Shown here: one piece after another, positions 21,328 to 32,689 of the stretch
How positions within the stretch are numbered: position 1 is the first letter of the stretch
Layout of the letters: every line of letters begins with the position of its first letter
From: Hysterangium stoloniferum
Taxonomy: Eukaryota > Basidiomycota > Agaricomycetes > Hysterangiales > Hysterangiaceae
Direction: 5' to 3'
Assembly: GCA_015178975.1 (NCBI GenBank)
Contig: WHVD01000090.1
Location: forward strand, 1-64,000
Length of the DNA stretch: 64,000 nucleotides
Program-made: the position numbers and the translations under genes
The notes under the pieces: generated by a model
What the model saw: only the letters and a program-made list of their open reading frames with translations
What the model was told of the DNA's origin: nothing
The model's database searches: none

Positions 21328-23492
21328 CTTGCTCTGAAAACTTCGCCAGGGCCGATACTCCACTTGATCGAATGAAGTTGTCAGAGTCCTTCAACAGTGC
21401 AGCAATGTTGGGAATAGCACCAATGATGCCAGTTGGGAATCTAGCTGAACACTGGTGAATATTATATCGCACCCCTTCTCCACTTGGCATCTTCTCACCA
21501 CATTCCAATAGTAATCGCTCATCAGGATCATCTGCGTTTTCAATCGCTTTCTTCATCCATTGCCTTTTTTTTCCTGTTATGATAATACATTAGGTGCGTT
21601 TTGACTTATGACAACTCCATAGTTTACCAGGTATGAAACCTTTTTCTTTGAGCATTCTCCGGCAATCCACTGCTAATCAATCAGTTTTTTTCTCGGAGCC
21701 ATGGAAAAAGTCCCTACTACGAGACCAATATGCCACTATTAACCCTTCGCATGTCGCATGCAAGCCCCTCTTTTCTGACAATGCTCCATCCATAGCCGCC
21801 GTCATCAATGTCCTTCGTTCGTATGCTGCTGCACCCATATTGGCCACCGTTTCAATGTGTGGGCCTGTCGGCACCTCTGGGTTGTCGACATCCATATTTA
21901 CCCAAATCCCAATATGAGCCGCCCACCCCAACGTCTTCACGCAAGGGTCTAAATTGTCCAACCGATGTAATGGTCTCCCATTATCTAGGAGTGTTTTGAA
22001 GGGCGTAAGGTACTCTTTGTCCTTGAGTTTGTCTGTTGGCGGCGATAGGAATCGTGACACATTGCAAGGAGAGAAACTTCCGCAAGTGCTGCATCACGGA
22101 CAGTGACGACGCCCGCGGTGTCAAAGCAGTTCTCCAACGTTTTGCACAATTTCTCCGTGACAGCCCGTTGGCACAAGGCAATCCGCAACTGTTCAGATTG
22201 TTTAGCACCTGCTACCGCCCTAAGTGCCTCATAAATCCCCTCCTCCGATGTGGATCCTTCAATCACCCATGCCAGGATATCAGCTTCAAGTTCGGCCCGT
22301 TGAGGCTTGCGATGCGTGTCGACCAAGAACCGAGAAAGGCCCTCTAGCCATTCAGAAATGCTGAATGTATACGCCCTTGTCGGTGAAAAACAACCATAGT
22401 AGTCTGATGTAGATGTCTCATACTTTGCGCTTGCAGAGACGACTGGGAAAAACCTTGACATTGTTGTCTGAAAGGGACAAGCGGGGGAAAACAAGGGAAA
22501 AACGGTGCCAAGCATATATAGCACGATTGCCAATATGGTCAAAAAAAGCATAAGAACGCCCAAAGCTACGCTGCTATTCCATGTGAATAAGACGAGACCT
22601 GCACAGAACAGAAAGAGAGCCAGTTGAATCAAAAGCGGGATTCCAGTAACAACTGACTCGAGACGCCATTGCTGTGCTCTCCTAACACGAAGGTGACGTT
22701 GGCATGCATCACTTGAGCGACTTCCGGGGGATACAGGAATATACTTCGCCAGCCATTCTTTTGCAAGTACAGCACAAAGCGCACTGAAGAGAGTCAGACC
22801 GAGACTAGTGAACCACAAATAGTTGACAACAAGGGATGATTTGGAGACTTGAAAAGGCTGAGAGGTAGTTACAGCGAGGGGATTTTGAAGCGCCTGAAGG
22901 ATTTCCCGAAGAGGATCTACCTGCAAATCCTTCCTGCTTTCGATCAGGAACGCGGTAAGAATCGCTCCAAACAAACCGGCCTGAAAAAATGTGAATTAAT
23001 TAAATATCCATAAAGGAAAACGTATTGAATATACGAATATCAGAAGCTCGTCGACACCGACTTGCAATGAGGTGGCAAGCTCTTTGTCCTCTTCTCCCGT
23101 TTCCTTCAGGTATAATGACCATATGGTTGAATCGGATTCAACATGCTTGCTATAGGGGTTATCCTCCTCGCTTTCTAAGCTATTATCGGGACTGGATACT
23201 GGCCTTGATGGAATATAAGTAGGCGAAGATTGACGGTTGGTTGTTCCTTCTCCCTCTGTTTGTGTGCCTCAGTTTGGAATAAGTGTAAACTCTGATTTAA
23301 TACCTGAGACAAAAGGTATCTGTGATTCGGCGGAGCTAAGGTCTTGTGAATACTGCGCAGACATGGTCTGAGTCGGTTGGAGGATTCCAACGGCAAGAAC
23401 GGAAATCTGCTTCATTTGGATGAACGCCCAAAACCAGGTTGTACACAAGAATCAACGTTGGCCAACGAGTGGTGCGCGTTGACCAAAGTGTC

Positions 23493-23838
23493 GGACAAAT
23501 CCGGAAATCCTAATCAGGCCTGTCGGCCCGCCTGGATGCCCACTTGATGCCGTCCTGCTCGTGCCTGGTGCACCCAAGCATCAGGCCGGCAGCGCTCGGC
23601 AAACAGCCCCACCCCTGGGTTCCTGCTTCCATTCTCAACCGATGTCCACCAGCTCAATCAACCTGTCAAGCCTTCTCAAAGTGGTGGGAGATGACATTAT
23701 CAGCCTATTGGACAAAAGTGAGTGTATAAATATTTATGCCTTGGAGTGCGGACAACAGCTAAATTGACTGTCAATTCTTTCAGTGCTTCTCTACTGGCAT
23801 TATTGATGCATCCGGCGACTTTCTTTCCATCAAGAATG
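23493..23838. other. No firm gene
   Basis: A short plus-strand frame at 23642-23716 (MSTSSINLSSLLKVVGDDII) ends at a GTGAGT donor-like site and resumes after CTTTCAG near 23784, but stops within a few codons. It may be a gene fragment cut off by the palindrome. Confidence 0.35.
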
Positions 23839-24459
23839 CTATAAATCGGTTGAATCTGGAAACACCTGAAGATGCTCCTCCTCGACTCGCTCTTTTGACA
23901 CGACAGATGATGGGTAAGCAGTGAGCTCCTTGGCAGGCAGGTTCTGCTCTTCGAGCGCACTGGGTGTAGCAGGTGGTGGAGGACACTGACTGAAAATGCG
24001 GGGAAACAATGTACGAGTAGGCGGGCTTAGCGATGCAGATGAGTTATTATCACCATTCCCTGATGCCGAGCCTGGCTTGGGCGAATTTGATCCCAAAATG
24101 GTGACCGATACGGGCTATATGAGTTAATCAAAATGGTCAGAATGGGGATAGATAACCCGCCATCGCAGAACCGCATACCAGAATTTCTTCCCATTTTCCT
24201 TCCCCTTGCCGAGGTGATCGTGATCTGAACTGCTGTCCTTTGAGGGTGGGTCGTGGATCTGGGCGTTTTCATCCATCCACACCTCCCAGAGTTTAGCCTT
24301 TTCACCAAAATCACGTCTTCTATTCCGCCCCATTCCACCGCCTAGGCCTTTGTCCAGTGATCCAGGCATAAGCACGCCTGCAGCGATAGCTAAGGGGAAA
24401 AGTGGCAGAAATTTGATCATCTGCATGATACCTTCTCGAGAAAAGATGTCCGAGTGCAT
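23839..24459 (-). CDS. Unknown two-exon protein with an N-terminal hydrophobic segment
   Basis: The upstream frame starts at 24459 (MHSDIFSREGI) and has a hydrophobic helix (IKFLPLFPLAIAAGVLMPGS), then a basic stretch (GGGMGRNRRRDFG), KLWEVWMDEN and GKKFWYAVLRW. A GTTATC...ATATAG gap of ~45 nt near 24150-24105 would link it to a second frame ending at 23839, a Ser/Pro-rich tail (SLSPPTRTLFPR, CPPPPATPSALEE). This is a plausible short membrane-anchored protein, but no family is recognised and the 3' exon could belong elsewhere. It sits next to the palindrome, head to head with the right-arm DUF6535 gene's upstream side. Confidence 0.45.
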
Positions 24460-24479
24460 TTTATTGGGGTCTGGTACAA

Positions 24480-25600
24480 TTGATTACCTGGTTGGTTGGA
24501 CCCTATTAATAATGACCCCTATGGATTACCAGGGATACCGTCTCTTTCATCGAGATTGAGAGAGGTTGGAATCTTCCCGGCACGGTCAAATTGGATCATA
24601 CTTGTTATTTCCGCCATGCACTGGCCCTGTATGAGCGCCGAGTTAAATTCCTTCCTGAGTACACATGTGGTGGAGTCATGCCTGATGAAAGTAAGTTGTT
24701 GTATAACAGCATGGATTGATTATACCTGCTTTTCACAGAATCATCGGAGAATCTGCTGCAATGTCCTCCACATAGTGACCCAACCACTCCAATCCCTCAC
24801 ACCCAAAGTGAAAACCCTAGCTTGCCAAAAAAGAGACAGCCACCACAGAAAATTCTGCACATCAAGGAAGTGTGGTTCCCTGGAACCCATTCAGATATGT
24901 CAGTGTCCGTGCTAACTCTCTACGATGTGCAGAGGTGGAGGGAGCGTTGTTGATGGCAACCTAGATCTCAGACATCCTTCCTTCTTATGGATATCCTTTG
25001 AAGCTGTGTGGGAGGTCTGAAACTAGACCATTCCAATGTAGCGTGGAAGTGGGATGAGTCAGGTTCAATGTGTGAATCCCTGATGCTCCCTTGGCAAATT
25101 CTGGAGTATCTACCTATGAAACAGCTATCCTACCAATCAGCTGATGGTGTCACTTGGTGGTAGGCACATGCCGTCAGTTTGAGATGAATATACTAATTTT
25201 TCCAACATACAAGGCCCCATCATGGTCGGGGACGCAAAATGCAACCAGGACAGAAGGTGCACGTCTCCCTGGGATATTGTGTATCACCATATTTGCCCAA
25301 GGTCCTTTGGCCGCTGGGTAAAGGAATGGTCCGAGTACTCATAAGCGGGAAGCCGAGTATGATTTCCCATGTTGAATTGAGGTTGACGAGAAAGATCTAT
25401 TCGAACTTGATATATTTGATGCCCTGCCCTCCCAATCTTGGTTCTAAACACTCGCCGTTTTACTGTAATTATTTTAGTTCTTTTTAATATTTAGTTAATT
25501 ATTCAAACTTCCTTAAATGGACAGGACGACTCGACTCTTACAGATTATGCGCAGCCTCAACACAGCTCGTTCACCAGTGAATTTCTTTGATTTACTTCCC
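24480..25600. other. No recognised gene
   Basis: Short frames on both strands without family signature (for example 25239-25487 plus). No repeats noted. Confidence 0.5.
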
Positions 25601-25608
25601 TAATTTAT

Positions 25609-26040
25609 ATGTCAGCATCTTCGAGGTTAAACGATTCAGAATTTATAGAAAGACAAAGATCGTATTTTTCTGATATTCTTTGCCGACGATGGGCCTGCGA
25701 CGACCCTGAACATGACGTTTGTGTGCTTACTGCAGATGGTGGTCATTTCCAACTTACGGAAGAACAAATAAATCTCTGGGTTGACGTCTTGGTGAGTTCT
25801 TTCACTATACCAAAAACGATTCCTCCGTGACAGCCATCGCAGTATAGTGCTGAAGGGAGTGCTCTTCAACCACCAGATGGTCTTCTTCCATCAGGTGGTT
25901 AGTCATCGACCTCGACGCCCCCCCCAAAAGGAGTCTTTGTAACACCATCCCGCCGACACAGGGCACGTTCGCGCATTCTTGCCGCAGCAGCGTCAATTCG
26001 CGAATCCTTGGATCGGTCAACTGCTTCTACTACGATAAAG
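25609..26040 (+). CDS. Unknown small spliced gene or gene fragment
   Basis: First exon from ATG 25609 to about 25791: MSASSRLNDSEFIERQRSYF, then WACDDPEHDVCVL and EEQINLWVDVL. A GTGAGT donor at about 25792 and a GTGACAG acceptor near 25832 define a short intron; the next segment reads PSQYSAEGSALQPPDGLLPS. Further possible exons follow to about 26040. No domain is recognised. The sequence just downstream (26043-26205) is a dispersed repeat also found at 33869-34035, where it likewise follows an unknown gene, so the two may be related loci. Confidence 0.4.
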
Positions 26041-26042
26041 GT

Positions 26043-26205
26043 GTTGTAGATCCGTGGTTGATGTTAAAATATCTTTATAAAGAGATAAATTCTCAGAAAG
26101 CATCGGGTCTAATTGACTTTGGGGTGGTGTTCAGCATCCCACCATCAACTCGGCTATTGAAATGGCTCTGCATGTAAGGTATACAACTTATTTCATAACA
26201 TGCGA
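26043..26205 (+). repeat. Dispersed ~165-bp repeat, copy 1
   Basis: Matches 33869-34035 in the same orientation: shared landmarks are ATTGTAGATCC/GTTGTAGATCC, AAAATATCTTTATAAAG, TCAGAAAGCATC, GCATCCCACCATCAACTCGG and TTTCATAACATGC. No coding frame is kept in both copies. Confidence 0.7.
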
Positions 26206-26477
26206 TGAGTCCAGTATCAACTATCCTCCAAATCCCGCTGGATCCTGGACGTTCGATTTTCTGTCACGTTGCCTTTTTGGCTTGTCTAATGACGACTCGA
26301 ATTTCGTCAGCATTTCGTGACTCCTCTTCAACACTCTCCTTAGTGTCGACGACACTGGCAATTCTTCCTGGCTAGAGACACCGACTATAAATTGAAGATA
26401 CTGGCAGACTGATGCATGTCAAGGCGTCACCTACCAAGCTCGATTTTCCTTCGCGGTGGCTTCGTAAAATTACTCTA

Positions 26478-26930
26478 CGCTGATCTTTTGATGGTCAAGG
26501 ATGGAAAGCTCTTGCGCAAATAGCCGCTGCAACCACCCCGAACTCCCATCGAAAATCTTGGTAAGCTTGTCGTTCCTCGCTAAATGCTTCTCTAGATCAT
26601 TGGCGAGCTGTGCGTTCCTCTTTGACTGCTACTCTAAATGCTTCATAAACTCGTTCCTCCCTGAGTGCTCATCTAAATTCTTTGCAAAGTCGGTGTTCTT
26701 CTCTGAATACTCCCTCAAATTTTGGGCAAGCTTGATACTTCTTTCTGAATGCCTCCTTAATATCTGGGCAAGCTCGACGCTTCTCTTTGAATGGTGTTTT
26801 AAATTCTTGGAAACGCCGTCCTTCCCGTCTGAATGGTCTCTATATTCTTGGCAGGTCCACCGCTCGTTTCAGAAAGCCCACACCTGCCGCTCCTCTCTGA
26901 ATGCCCCTTTAAATTCTTGGCAGCTCATAG
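26478..26930 (-). pseudogene. Coiled-coil protein made of 14-residue repeats (decayed)
   Basis: On the minus strand a 42-bp unit repeats about nine times and encodes 14-residue blocks such as VELAQILRRHSERS, IKLAQNLREYSEKN and TDFAKNLDEHSGRN, that is two heptads with Leu at alternating core positions, a typical long coiled coil. The tail ends in WLQRLFAQELSILDHQ and a stop near 26478. One in-frame TAG within the repeats (near 26632, in MKHLE.QSKRN) shows the copy is broken. The upstream end is unclear. The family is not recognised. Confidence 0.55.
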
Positions 26931-26959
26931 CTCCTCTTTGAACGTTCCTTTATTTTTTC

Positions 26960-28550
26960 GGCAAGCTCGTTACCAGTAAGTCGTCAGTACATGTATTCTA
27001 TTAAAAATTCTGACATTTCGGACTCTATGGCATTCTATGTGGCATGACTGCGTATCGGCAGTGGCCTTGCCGAAGCAGTTGCCGTTGTGATTGCAGGTGC
27101 ATGTGGTAGGATGTTGTTCAGGTCAATGAAGATCATGAGGTGTTCCACATCGTCATAGTTGTTGGAGTATAAATGGGGAAGGTGGATCCATATGTGGTGG
27201 GTATATGCGTTCTAGGGAGACACCAGACGTCGATATTTGTGTTGGTGGTATTGAATGGTGGGGTAAATGGTATTACAAAGTGAGTTTTCATTCTCATTTT
27301 GATTTTGGTCTACTAATTAATGGCATACTCTAGCATCGTCTCATCACTCGGTGTGCTCAGCATATTTACATTCCCATCGCCTAACAGCATAATCCCACCC
27401 TTCCAACAACCTCTGACTGCTCAGAACGTGTTTACTGGCATATGGTGGTGGAGGGTGACAATGGTGGATGGTGGATGCGGTGGATGCAGGTGAAGGTGGC
27501 AGTATTGGCAATGATGACAGCGATAATGGTGATGGGTGGTGATATATTAGTGGTTGGTGGTGGAATAAGAGCATGGTAGAAATGCTCAGTCAGTGCAATG
27601 TATTAGTGGAAAGTATTCAGTGTGATTAGTATTTAAATGAATTGGTTTGAAGAGTAATATGAACTGAAATCAAGTGCAAAAATACGCAAAAAGTGACATC
27701 TGCCCTACTTAGATTCAATGCCTTAAATGCATCATCTAACAACCGCTTAAAGGCTTTAAATCAAAGTTTGAACACTGTTACAAAGTGACCTTCGTTGAAG
27801 TGCTTAGAGCACTTCATTTAAGTGCACTGACTTCCTACACCGTGGAACATCGTTGGACTTCATGAACACGTTGAAACTGCTGTCGCTTGACGGACCCCTG
27901 TAGCGGCGCTGGTACCAAATATATTAGCGGATGCAAGAATGCATAGCATCAATTTAGCCTAGTACTACGCAGTGATTAATCGATTGGCATTGTCGGTTAA
28001 AGAATTAACATTGAAATCACAAAAGCTTCAGTCATTTCCTCGGGTGGTGTGCTGTGAACATTATCCCGGCAGAGCTTAACCTCAAGAACCTCGAATTTTT
28101 ACGTTGAGAGGTCCAATCTTCGTAGAGACGCGAATGTTCCCACCTAAGGAAGGAGTCTAGTCATCCATTCTGAGTGTACAGATCATATGCAGTGAATAGC
28201 TTTCGAGGCCGAAGTTTCCTTTCAGTCTGATACAACTATTATGTTGGCCCTCTACAATTAATGTGATGCGAATGGGATGCAATGGTACTACATGTAATGA
28301 CTGATATACACCCTCTGGATAGCCCACTGTATTCTTCTCAAGTATGGCTAGGTTCAAATTGAGTTATGTGTATAATTCCACACAATTTTGAGTGAGCGGG
28401 TGCTTTATAAATAAATAAATACAAATATTCTTGCGGCTCTACTAATATCCTGAATACATCTATAGAAAAATGAGTTGAGATGTGAACTGTATCCAACGAT
28501 TTCTGGGGGCTTTTATTTTTACTTCATCAAGTGTAATAAATATTTTTAAT
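26960..28550. other. No recognised gene; low-complexity GGTGG tract
   Basis: 27440-27560 is a purine-rich, degenerate GGTGGATG/GGTGGTGG tract. The remainder shows only short chance frames. Confidence 0.5.
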
Positions 28551-28730
28551 TGCATGGTTACTGATAATTTTCAGCAGATAACCCCCTTACATTACTGTGT
28601 AGCAAGGCCTTCAAGCTTCCCACCAGAAGTTTCTTCACACCCCTCTGCGGAATGGATGGGGATTCCTCCTTCATAATGTTCCCTCGAAATGAAATCTCCT
28701 ATATAATTATCTCCGACGTCCTCAATGAAA

Positions 28731-28999
28731 GAATGTCCAATACTGCGTACGGCCCCTCGGAAGGTAGTGAGCCCGAGATTATTCGTAGTATTGATCGCGT
28801 TACATGACGAGTTGAATTCTCGCAGATCGAGAAAGAAGCGGCAAACGAGAATGGCGGATATGCTGCAGTTGCCATGAAGACCTCAGGTGAAATGCATGGG
28901 ATAAATGCTTACCAGCCCTCCAAGTTTACACCGATGTTGGAAATTGAGGTCTGTATTCGATTTGGAATGAGTAGGTGTCATGGAATTCACAGCGGATAA
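28731..28999 (+). pseudogene. Unknown small protein, decayed copy
   Basis: Reads SNTAYGPSEGSEPEIIRSID, then YAAVAMKTSGEMHGINAYQP and VCIRFGMSRCHGIHSG, with an internal stop and substitutions. A better kept copy sits at 63565-63831 minus. Not recognised. Confidence 0.5.
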
Positions 29000-29149
29000 A
29001 AGATATTCACGGAAGTAACTTAGAAGAAATGTAGTAGTATCAGCTAAAAGGGGGAAAGGAGCGGCAGTCCCAAACCTTATTTGTAATTAGGATCTGTAAA
29101 TTCCAGATGAACATTACGCTGAAAAATCAAAATCAAAATTTTATCAACT

Positions 29150-30110
29150 AAGGTCATGTTAATTTAGCACTGACGCAAATCGGAGAATACCTGCGATTGA
29201 TATGGTCATATAAGAACACGCAGACTCAAACGCCGGGATAAATTACTATTTCTTTGCAGCCTAATCGTGCCGATGGTGTGGAAGAATGTAGTGCCTAATA
29301 TGAGCCCATCAAACGTAATGATAAGAGCGCTTATTGCTGAGTCTATAACGATCATGTCAACTCGAGGTCTCCAGGAGCCCATCGAACGTAATTGTAAGAG
29401 CATTTGTTGTTATGACTATAACGATAATGTCAACTCGAGGTCTCCAGGCATATACAATCGACTTCTGTACTCCTGTTTAATGATGTTAAATTTTAATACA
29501 CAGTCGCATGGTTCTAGCTAAGGGAAACAAACAGTTTGATACTTGGGTCAGAAATACAATCTTCACGGACTATGATAAGCTATCACACTCATGGGTTATA
29601 CCGCTCCACACATTGGCAATAAGTAAACACACCACATGGCAGAAGGCTTCTCCAATATATGCGAGCAAGATTGGAGTTAAGAGGTATTTGTTATCCCTGC
29701 TTATAGCGTAAACCCTTGCAAGTAATACCCCTGACATCCATCTTGGTTGAGTTATTTGAGAAAGTAAATGATAACTAGATTAATCACTGTGTACACTAAG
29801 CGCCGCTGCAATTTCCAGAGCATCGAAGGTGTGGAATAGTGCATTGCATACCCTTATGGATAATCAGTACACAACCTGAGGGCGCAAATGGTATCACACA
29901 CTATCAACTGCTGTAAGCCACGGGACCATTTTCGGACCATCCCCATCACGCACCTTTAACGATTCATCTGCTAAATTATTGGCCATATCAAATATCAACA
30001 CAAGTAGCGATGAGGGCAACGATGTACAGCGCAGGTGCTAGTCTGATCTTGCTCTTCCATACCAACTGGATTTCCGCATGAAGAGTCAAAATTGTATCAT
30101 AACTAAACAA
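29150..30110 (-). pseudogene. DUF6533-like multi-pass membrane protein remnant
   Basis: The frame at 29403-29206 reads SALIITFDGLILGTTFFHTI, equivalent to the sixth or seventh transmembrane region of fungal DUF6533 proteins, and weaker matches to upstream helices lie toward 30110. It is the inverted counterpart of 62340-63330 and more decayed. Basidiomycetes carry many such putative receptors of unknown ligand; assignment is by overall pattern only. Confidence 0.4.
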
Positions 30111-30529
30111 AACTGAGATACCTGTCTGTAAATATGGTAAACAACTGCGAACACTGTAGACAGACCTAGAGCTGTCAAAACTGTGGAAGTGTAAATGTTC
30201 CTGGAAAATGCTACTGTCAGGATGTGTGCAATTATGAGCAGCACAAGGTACTTACTTTGCAGTTGCTTCTTGAATAGCTGCTGTTTGAAGGTCTGCCACG
30301 GATTCCATATGAAATATTAACAAGCTCCTGGGTTGGTGAAGTAACAGCACATTATAAGTAGTATGATTGCAAGCGCCCAGTGAGATGTAACTCTAGCCAG
30401 TCTGTGGCTTCATAAAATAACAACTTACGCAATTTTGAATGACAGGGGAAGGGTTCTCATCCATCAGATAAGCCAGAAAGCTGATGAGAGTAGAATACTT
30501 GACTGGCAAAAATCTTCCTTCTGATAACG

Positions 30530-30815
30530 AATTGCCATCACTTCATGCTTACGCTGCCATGTTCTATGTTCTATCGTCAAGTTCCATTTACTATCTTCCA
30601 TCTGTGGCAAATCAGCATACAGGAATCATTACATATGCTGATGCCACATGTTTTCGCTGGGAGGAGAGAATTGCCATCACTTCATGCTTGCGCTGCCGTG
30701 TTCTATGTTCCATCGTCAAGTTCCATCTACTATCTTCCATCTGTGGCAAATCAGTGTATTCATACAGGAATCATTACATATGCTGATGCCACATGTTTTC
30801 ACTGGGAGGAGAGTT
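30530..30815. repeat. Two ~140-bp direct repeats
   Basis: GAATTGCCATCACTTCATGC...GCTGATGCCACATGTTTTC occurs twice in tandem (30530-30670 and 30671-30815); the second copy has a small insertion (TGTATTCA) before ACAGGAATC. Confidence 0.85.
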
Positions 30816-31035
30816 GCAACCGCCGTAAACCGCCTGCATTAAGTATGAACCCATTCTGCTTCAGGCCTACATCACACGGTCAGCGTTATGTATGCAATAT
30901 AACAGTGTAAGATACTGAGTTACATTGGAGTTGCCTCTTGAATAACCGCTCTTTGAAGATATTGGCAAGTCCAGTGCTGGGTCACTGTTAGCTGCTCAGG
31001 GAATAAAGTTCCCAGCATTCTCGGTGCAGTATAAG

Positions 31036-31559
31036 TAGTATGATTGTACGCGCTCAGTGAGAAGTCACAGCTTCAGAAAATTGTTAATTGAAAGGCAAGG
31101 TTCACGACCATGAATGGTGGACCACCATATCCTGGCATTGAGAATGCCAAGAAAGCCTTACATAGTTCAATTTGGAAGGTACCCGAGGAATTGTTCAGAA
31201 TATGAAAAATTTCCTGCACATTTTCAGAAATTTAAACATTTTTGAGTTTGCAAGAAATCGGCACGAACAGGACAATAAGCACAAGCATTGAACCCAGGGC
31301 CAGCTTGAGCCTATTCGGACGCAGTAGCAAAGACAGGGAATATTCTATATTTTCTCCCAAATTTCAGAGGGTATCCTGAGACTGAGAATTTTCAATGCCG
31401 TGTGAGAGCGGCTATTTACTTGAAACAAAAGGGCCCAAGTCGGCTATATTCAAGCTCCGATAGCCTAATTAGTGCTGCTGGCTAAGTACTCGAATTCCCT
31501 CAGTCGACTGCATTTTTATGCATCTTTTTACTTTATCATAGTGAGCTGGATGAGATGAA
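31036..31559. other. No recognised gene
   Basis: No frame, repeat or RNA feature was identified between the inverted repeat and the LysM pseudogene. Confidence 0.5.
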
Positions 31560-32675
31560 ATGCATAGGTTGGAATTCGATGCCAGAAACGAAGAGCAAGA
31601 GGCCTCTACCAACCCATGGATTGACGTTGAACACATCCCAGTCGACTTTGACACGCTCGAATCACCACCACCACCACACAGTTCGCCTGTATCTAAACCA
31701 GCAATTGGACATAGACGGTCCCAGACATCGCCTGGTCATCCCTTACGCCCCTCCTTATCAGTCTCCTACAACATCGACGACGCATCTGGATTTGGAACAT
31801 CGTTGGACTTGCATGAAACACGACCGTCACTTAGACGAGCGATTAAGGCGAGAACCGAGAGTTTTGAGGATGATGCAGAGACGGCTTTGGAGTGCAAATC
31901 GCATAAGGACGCAGAGGACACCAGGGCGAAAGAGACCGAAATCATTGTACACTACGTATGTTCACTCCACTATGGCTTGGCTGTTCTTGCTGCTGATTTA
32001 TACCCTCACAAGGTCCGCCCTGGGGATTCGCTTCCAGGCGTCGCACTCAAATACAACGTCTCCCTCGCGGCACTCAGAAACGCAAACAAACTCTGGACAA
32101 ACGATACCATCCACCTCCGAGAATGGACGTTAGAAAGGGTCATACCATTTCGTCAGGTGCACCCAAAATCCGACGTGTCCCCGTATCAGAGCTTTCCTTT
32201 TTTCCGCCGCCGTCTGCGCCACTATCACTATCCGCATTACCGAGCCCGAGCCGCCCGGTGGTATCTCGATCATTCTCCAAGCAAGCGCTTCCGAGCCCGC
32301 CGTCTGCCTTTTCGCGAAACGCCTCCCCATTGGGGTTGGCGAATATCTGGAATGGGGCCAGGGAGGAGATCGTGAGCCGGCTTTCGTTGGATTTGGCGTG
32401 GTCCTCGTCTGATGGGAGACAAGCCCGAGTTTGAACTTGATGTCGTTAGTGGTGTCAAGCGAGGCGGTAAAAATGGTGCCAAGGTGCGGACATCGAGTTT
32501 CGGATCTGCGTTAGGGGGGGACGCTATCCCGTTGGAAGAAACACTGCGCAGCCCGCGGGTTATTAGGACGCAGCAATTACAGCCTAGTGCCGCGATGATT
32601 ATCCCGGTTTCTCCAAAGGTTGGAAGGGTTGCGAATGTCGCTGTGTCACCAAGAGTGCATCCACATGTGCGTTGA
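31560..32675 (+). pseudogene. LysM-domain protein (cytosolic basidiomycete type), frameshifted
   Basis: The N-terminal frame from ATG 31560 (MHRLEFDARNEEQEASTNPW) runs to a 57-nt GT-AG intron (31956-32012). Then comes the LysM domain: RPGDSLPGVALKYNVSLAAL, RNANKLWTNDTIHLRE, with the conserved GDSL, Y and N..W..D.IHLR residues. LysM binds chitin or peptidoglycan-type glycans, but this family lacks a signal peptide and is probably intracellular. The conserved downstream motif RRVPVSELSFFPPP lies in another frame from about 32160, and the C-terminal part (PEFELDVVSG, VIRTQQLQPSAAMIIPV) in yet another from about 32412, so two frameshifts separate conserved segments. The usual length (~350 residues) is otherwise kept, suggesting a recent pseudogene or sequence errors. 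Confidence 0.75.
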
Positions 32676-32689
32676 CGCACTCGTGGTCG

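Larger units (their letters stand above)
16633..23364 (-). pseudogene. DUF6535 membrane protein with HEAT-repeat array (right arm, exon 3 frameshifted)
   Basis: Minus-strand twin of the left gene. Exons 23364-23304, 23198-23035, 22980-21718, 21669-21628 and 21573-21328 are followed by the cassette array, then 17263-17147, 17099-16977, 16929-16816 and 16769-16633 ending in TAG. The last four give a C-terminus absent from the left copy, running from a final HEAT-like exon to MDRHGLLTTL; all its introns are phase 1 and 46-47 nt long. Exon 3 is 2 nt longer than in the left arm: TGTG replaces TG near 22060, between LLAM and the residues matching SRFLSPPTDK, which shifts the frame. Unless this is a sequence error, the copy cannot make the full protein. 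Four hydrophobic helices and DELLIF.GLFGAILTAFLIE are preserved. Confidence 0.75.
17147..23492 (-). repeat. Right arm of the large palindrome
   Basis: Reverse complement of 9857-16204. The DUF6535 exon is almost the same in both arms, while the interior HEAT cassettes differ in order and type. The arm ends at the donor edge of the exon ending at 17147. Confidence 0.9.
28551..31035 (+). repeat. Inverted repeat copy 1 (DUF6533-like locus)
   Basis: Diverged reverse-complement match to 62115-64000. Anchors: CAGCAGATAACCCCCTTACATTACTG (28572) against the window's right end; AGTAATACCCCTGACATCCA (29720) against 62740-62770; ATCAACTGCTGTAAG (29906) against 62560-62580; GCATTCTCGGTGCAGTATAA (31015) against 62117-62140. 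The two copies flank ~31 kb that includes the main retrotransposon nest. Confidence 0.75.

Noticed and set aside
9857-23492. Palindrome as an assembly artefact
   Set aside because: The arms differ by substitutions, indels and cassette order, so they are distinct sequences; only long reads could fully exclude misjoining.
27344-27574. Pro/Ser-rich minus-strand frame
   Set aside because: Product of the GGTGG low-complexity tract.
31971-32015. Continuous LysM frame through the intron at 31956-32012
   Set aside because: The 57-nt segment is frame-neutral, but it interrupts the conserved LysM start and has GT-AG edges, so it is better read as an intron.
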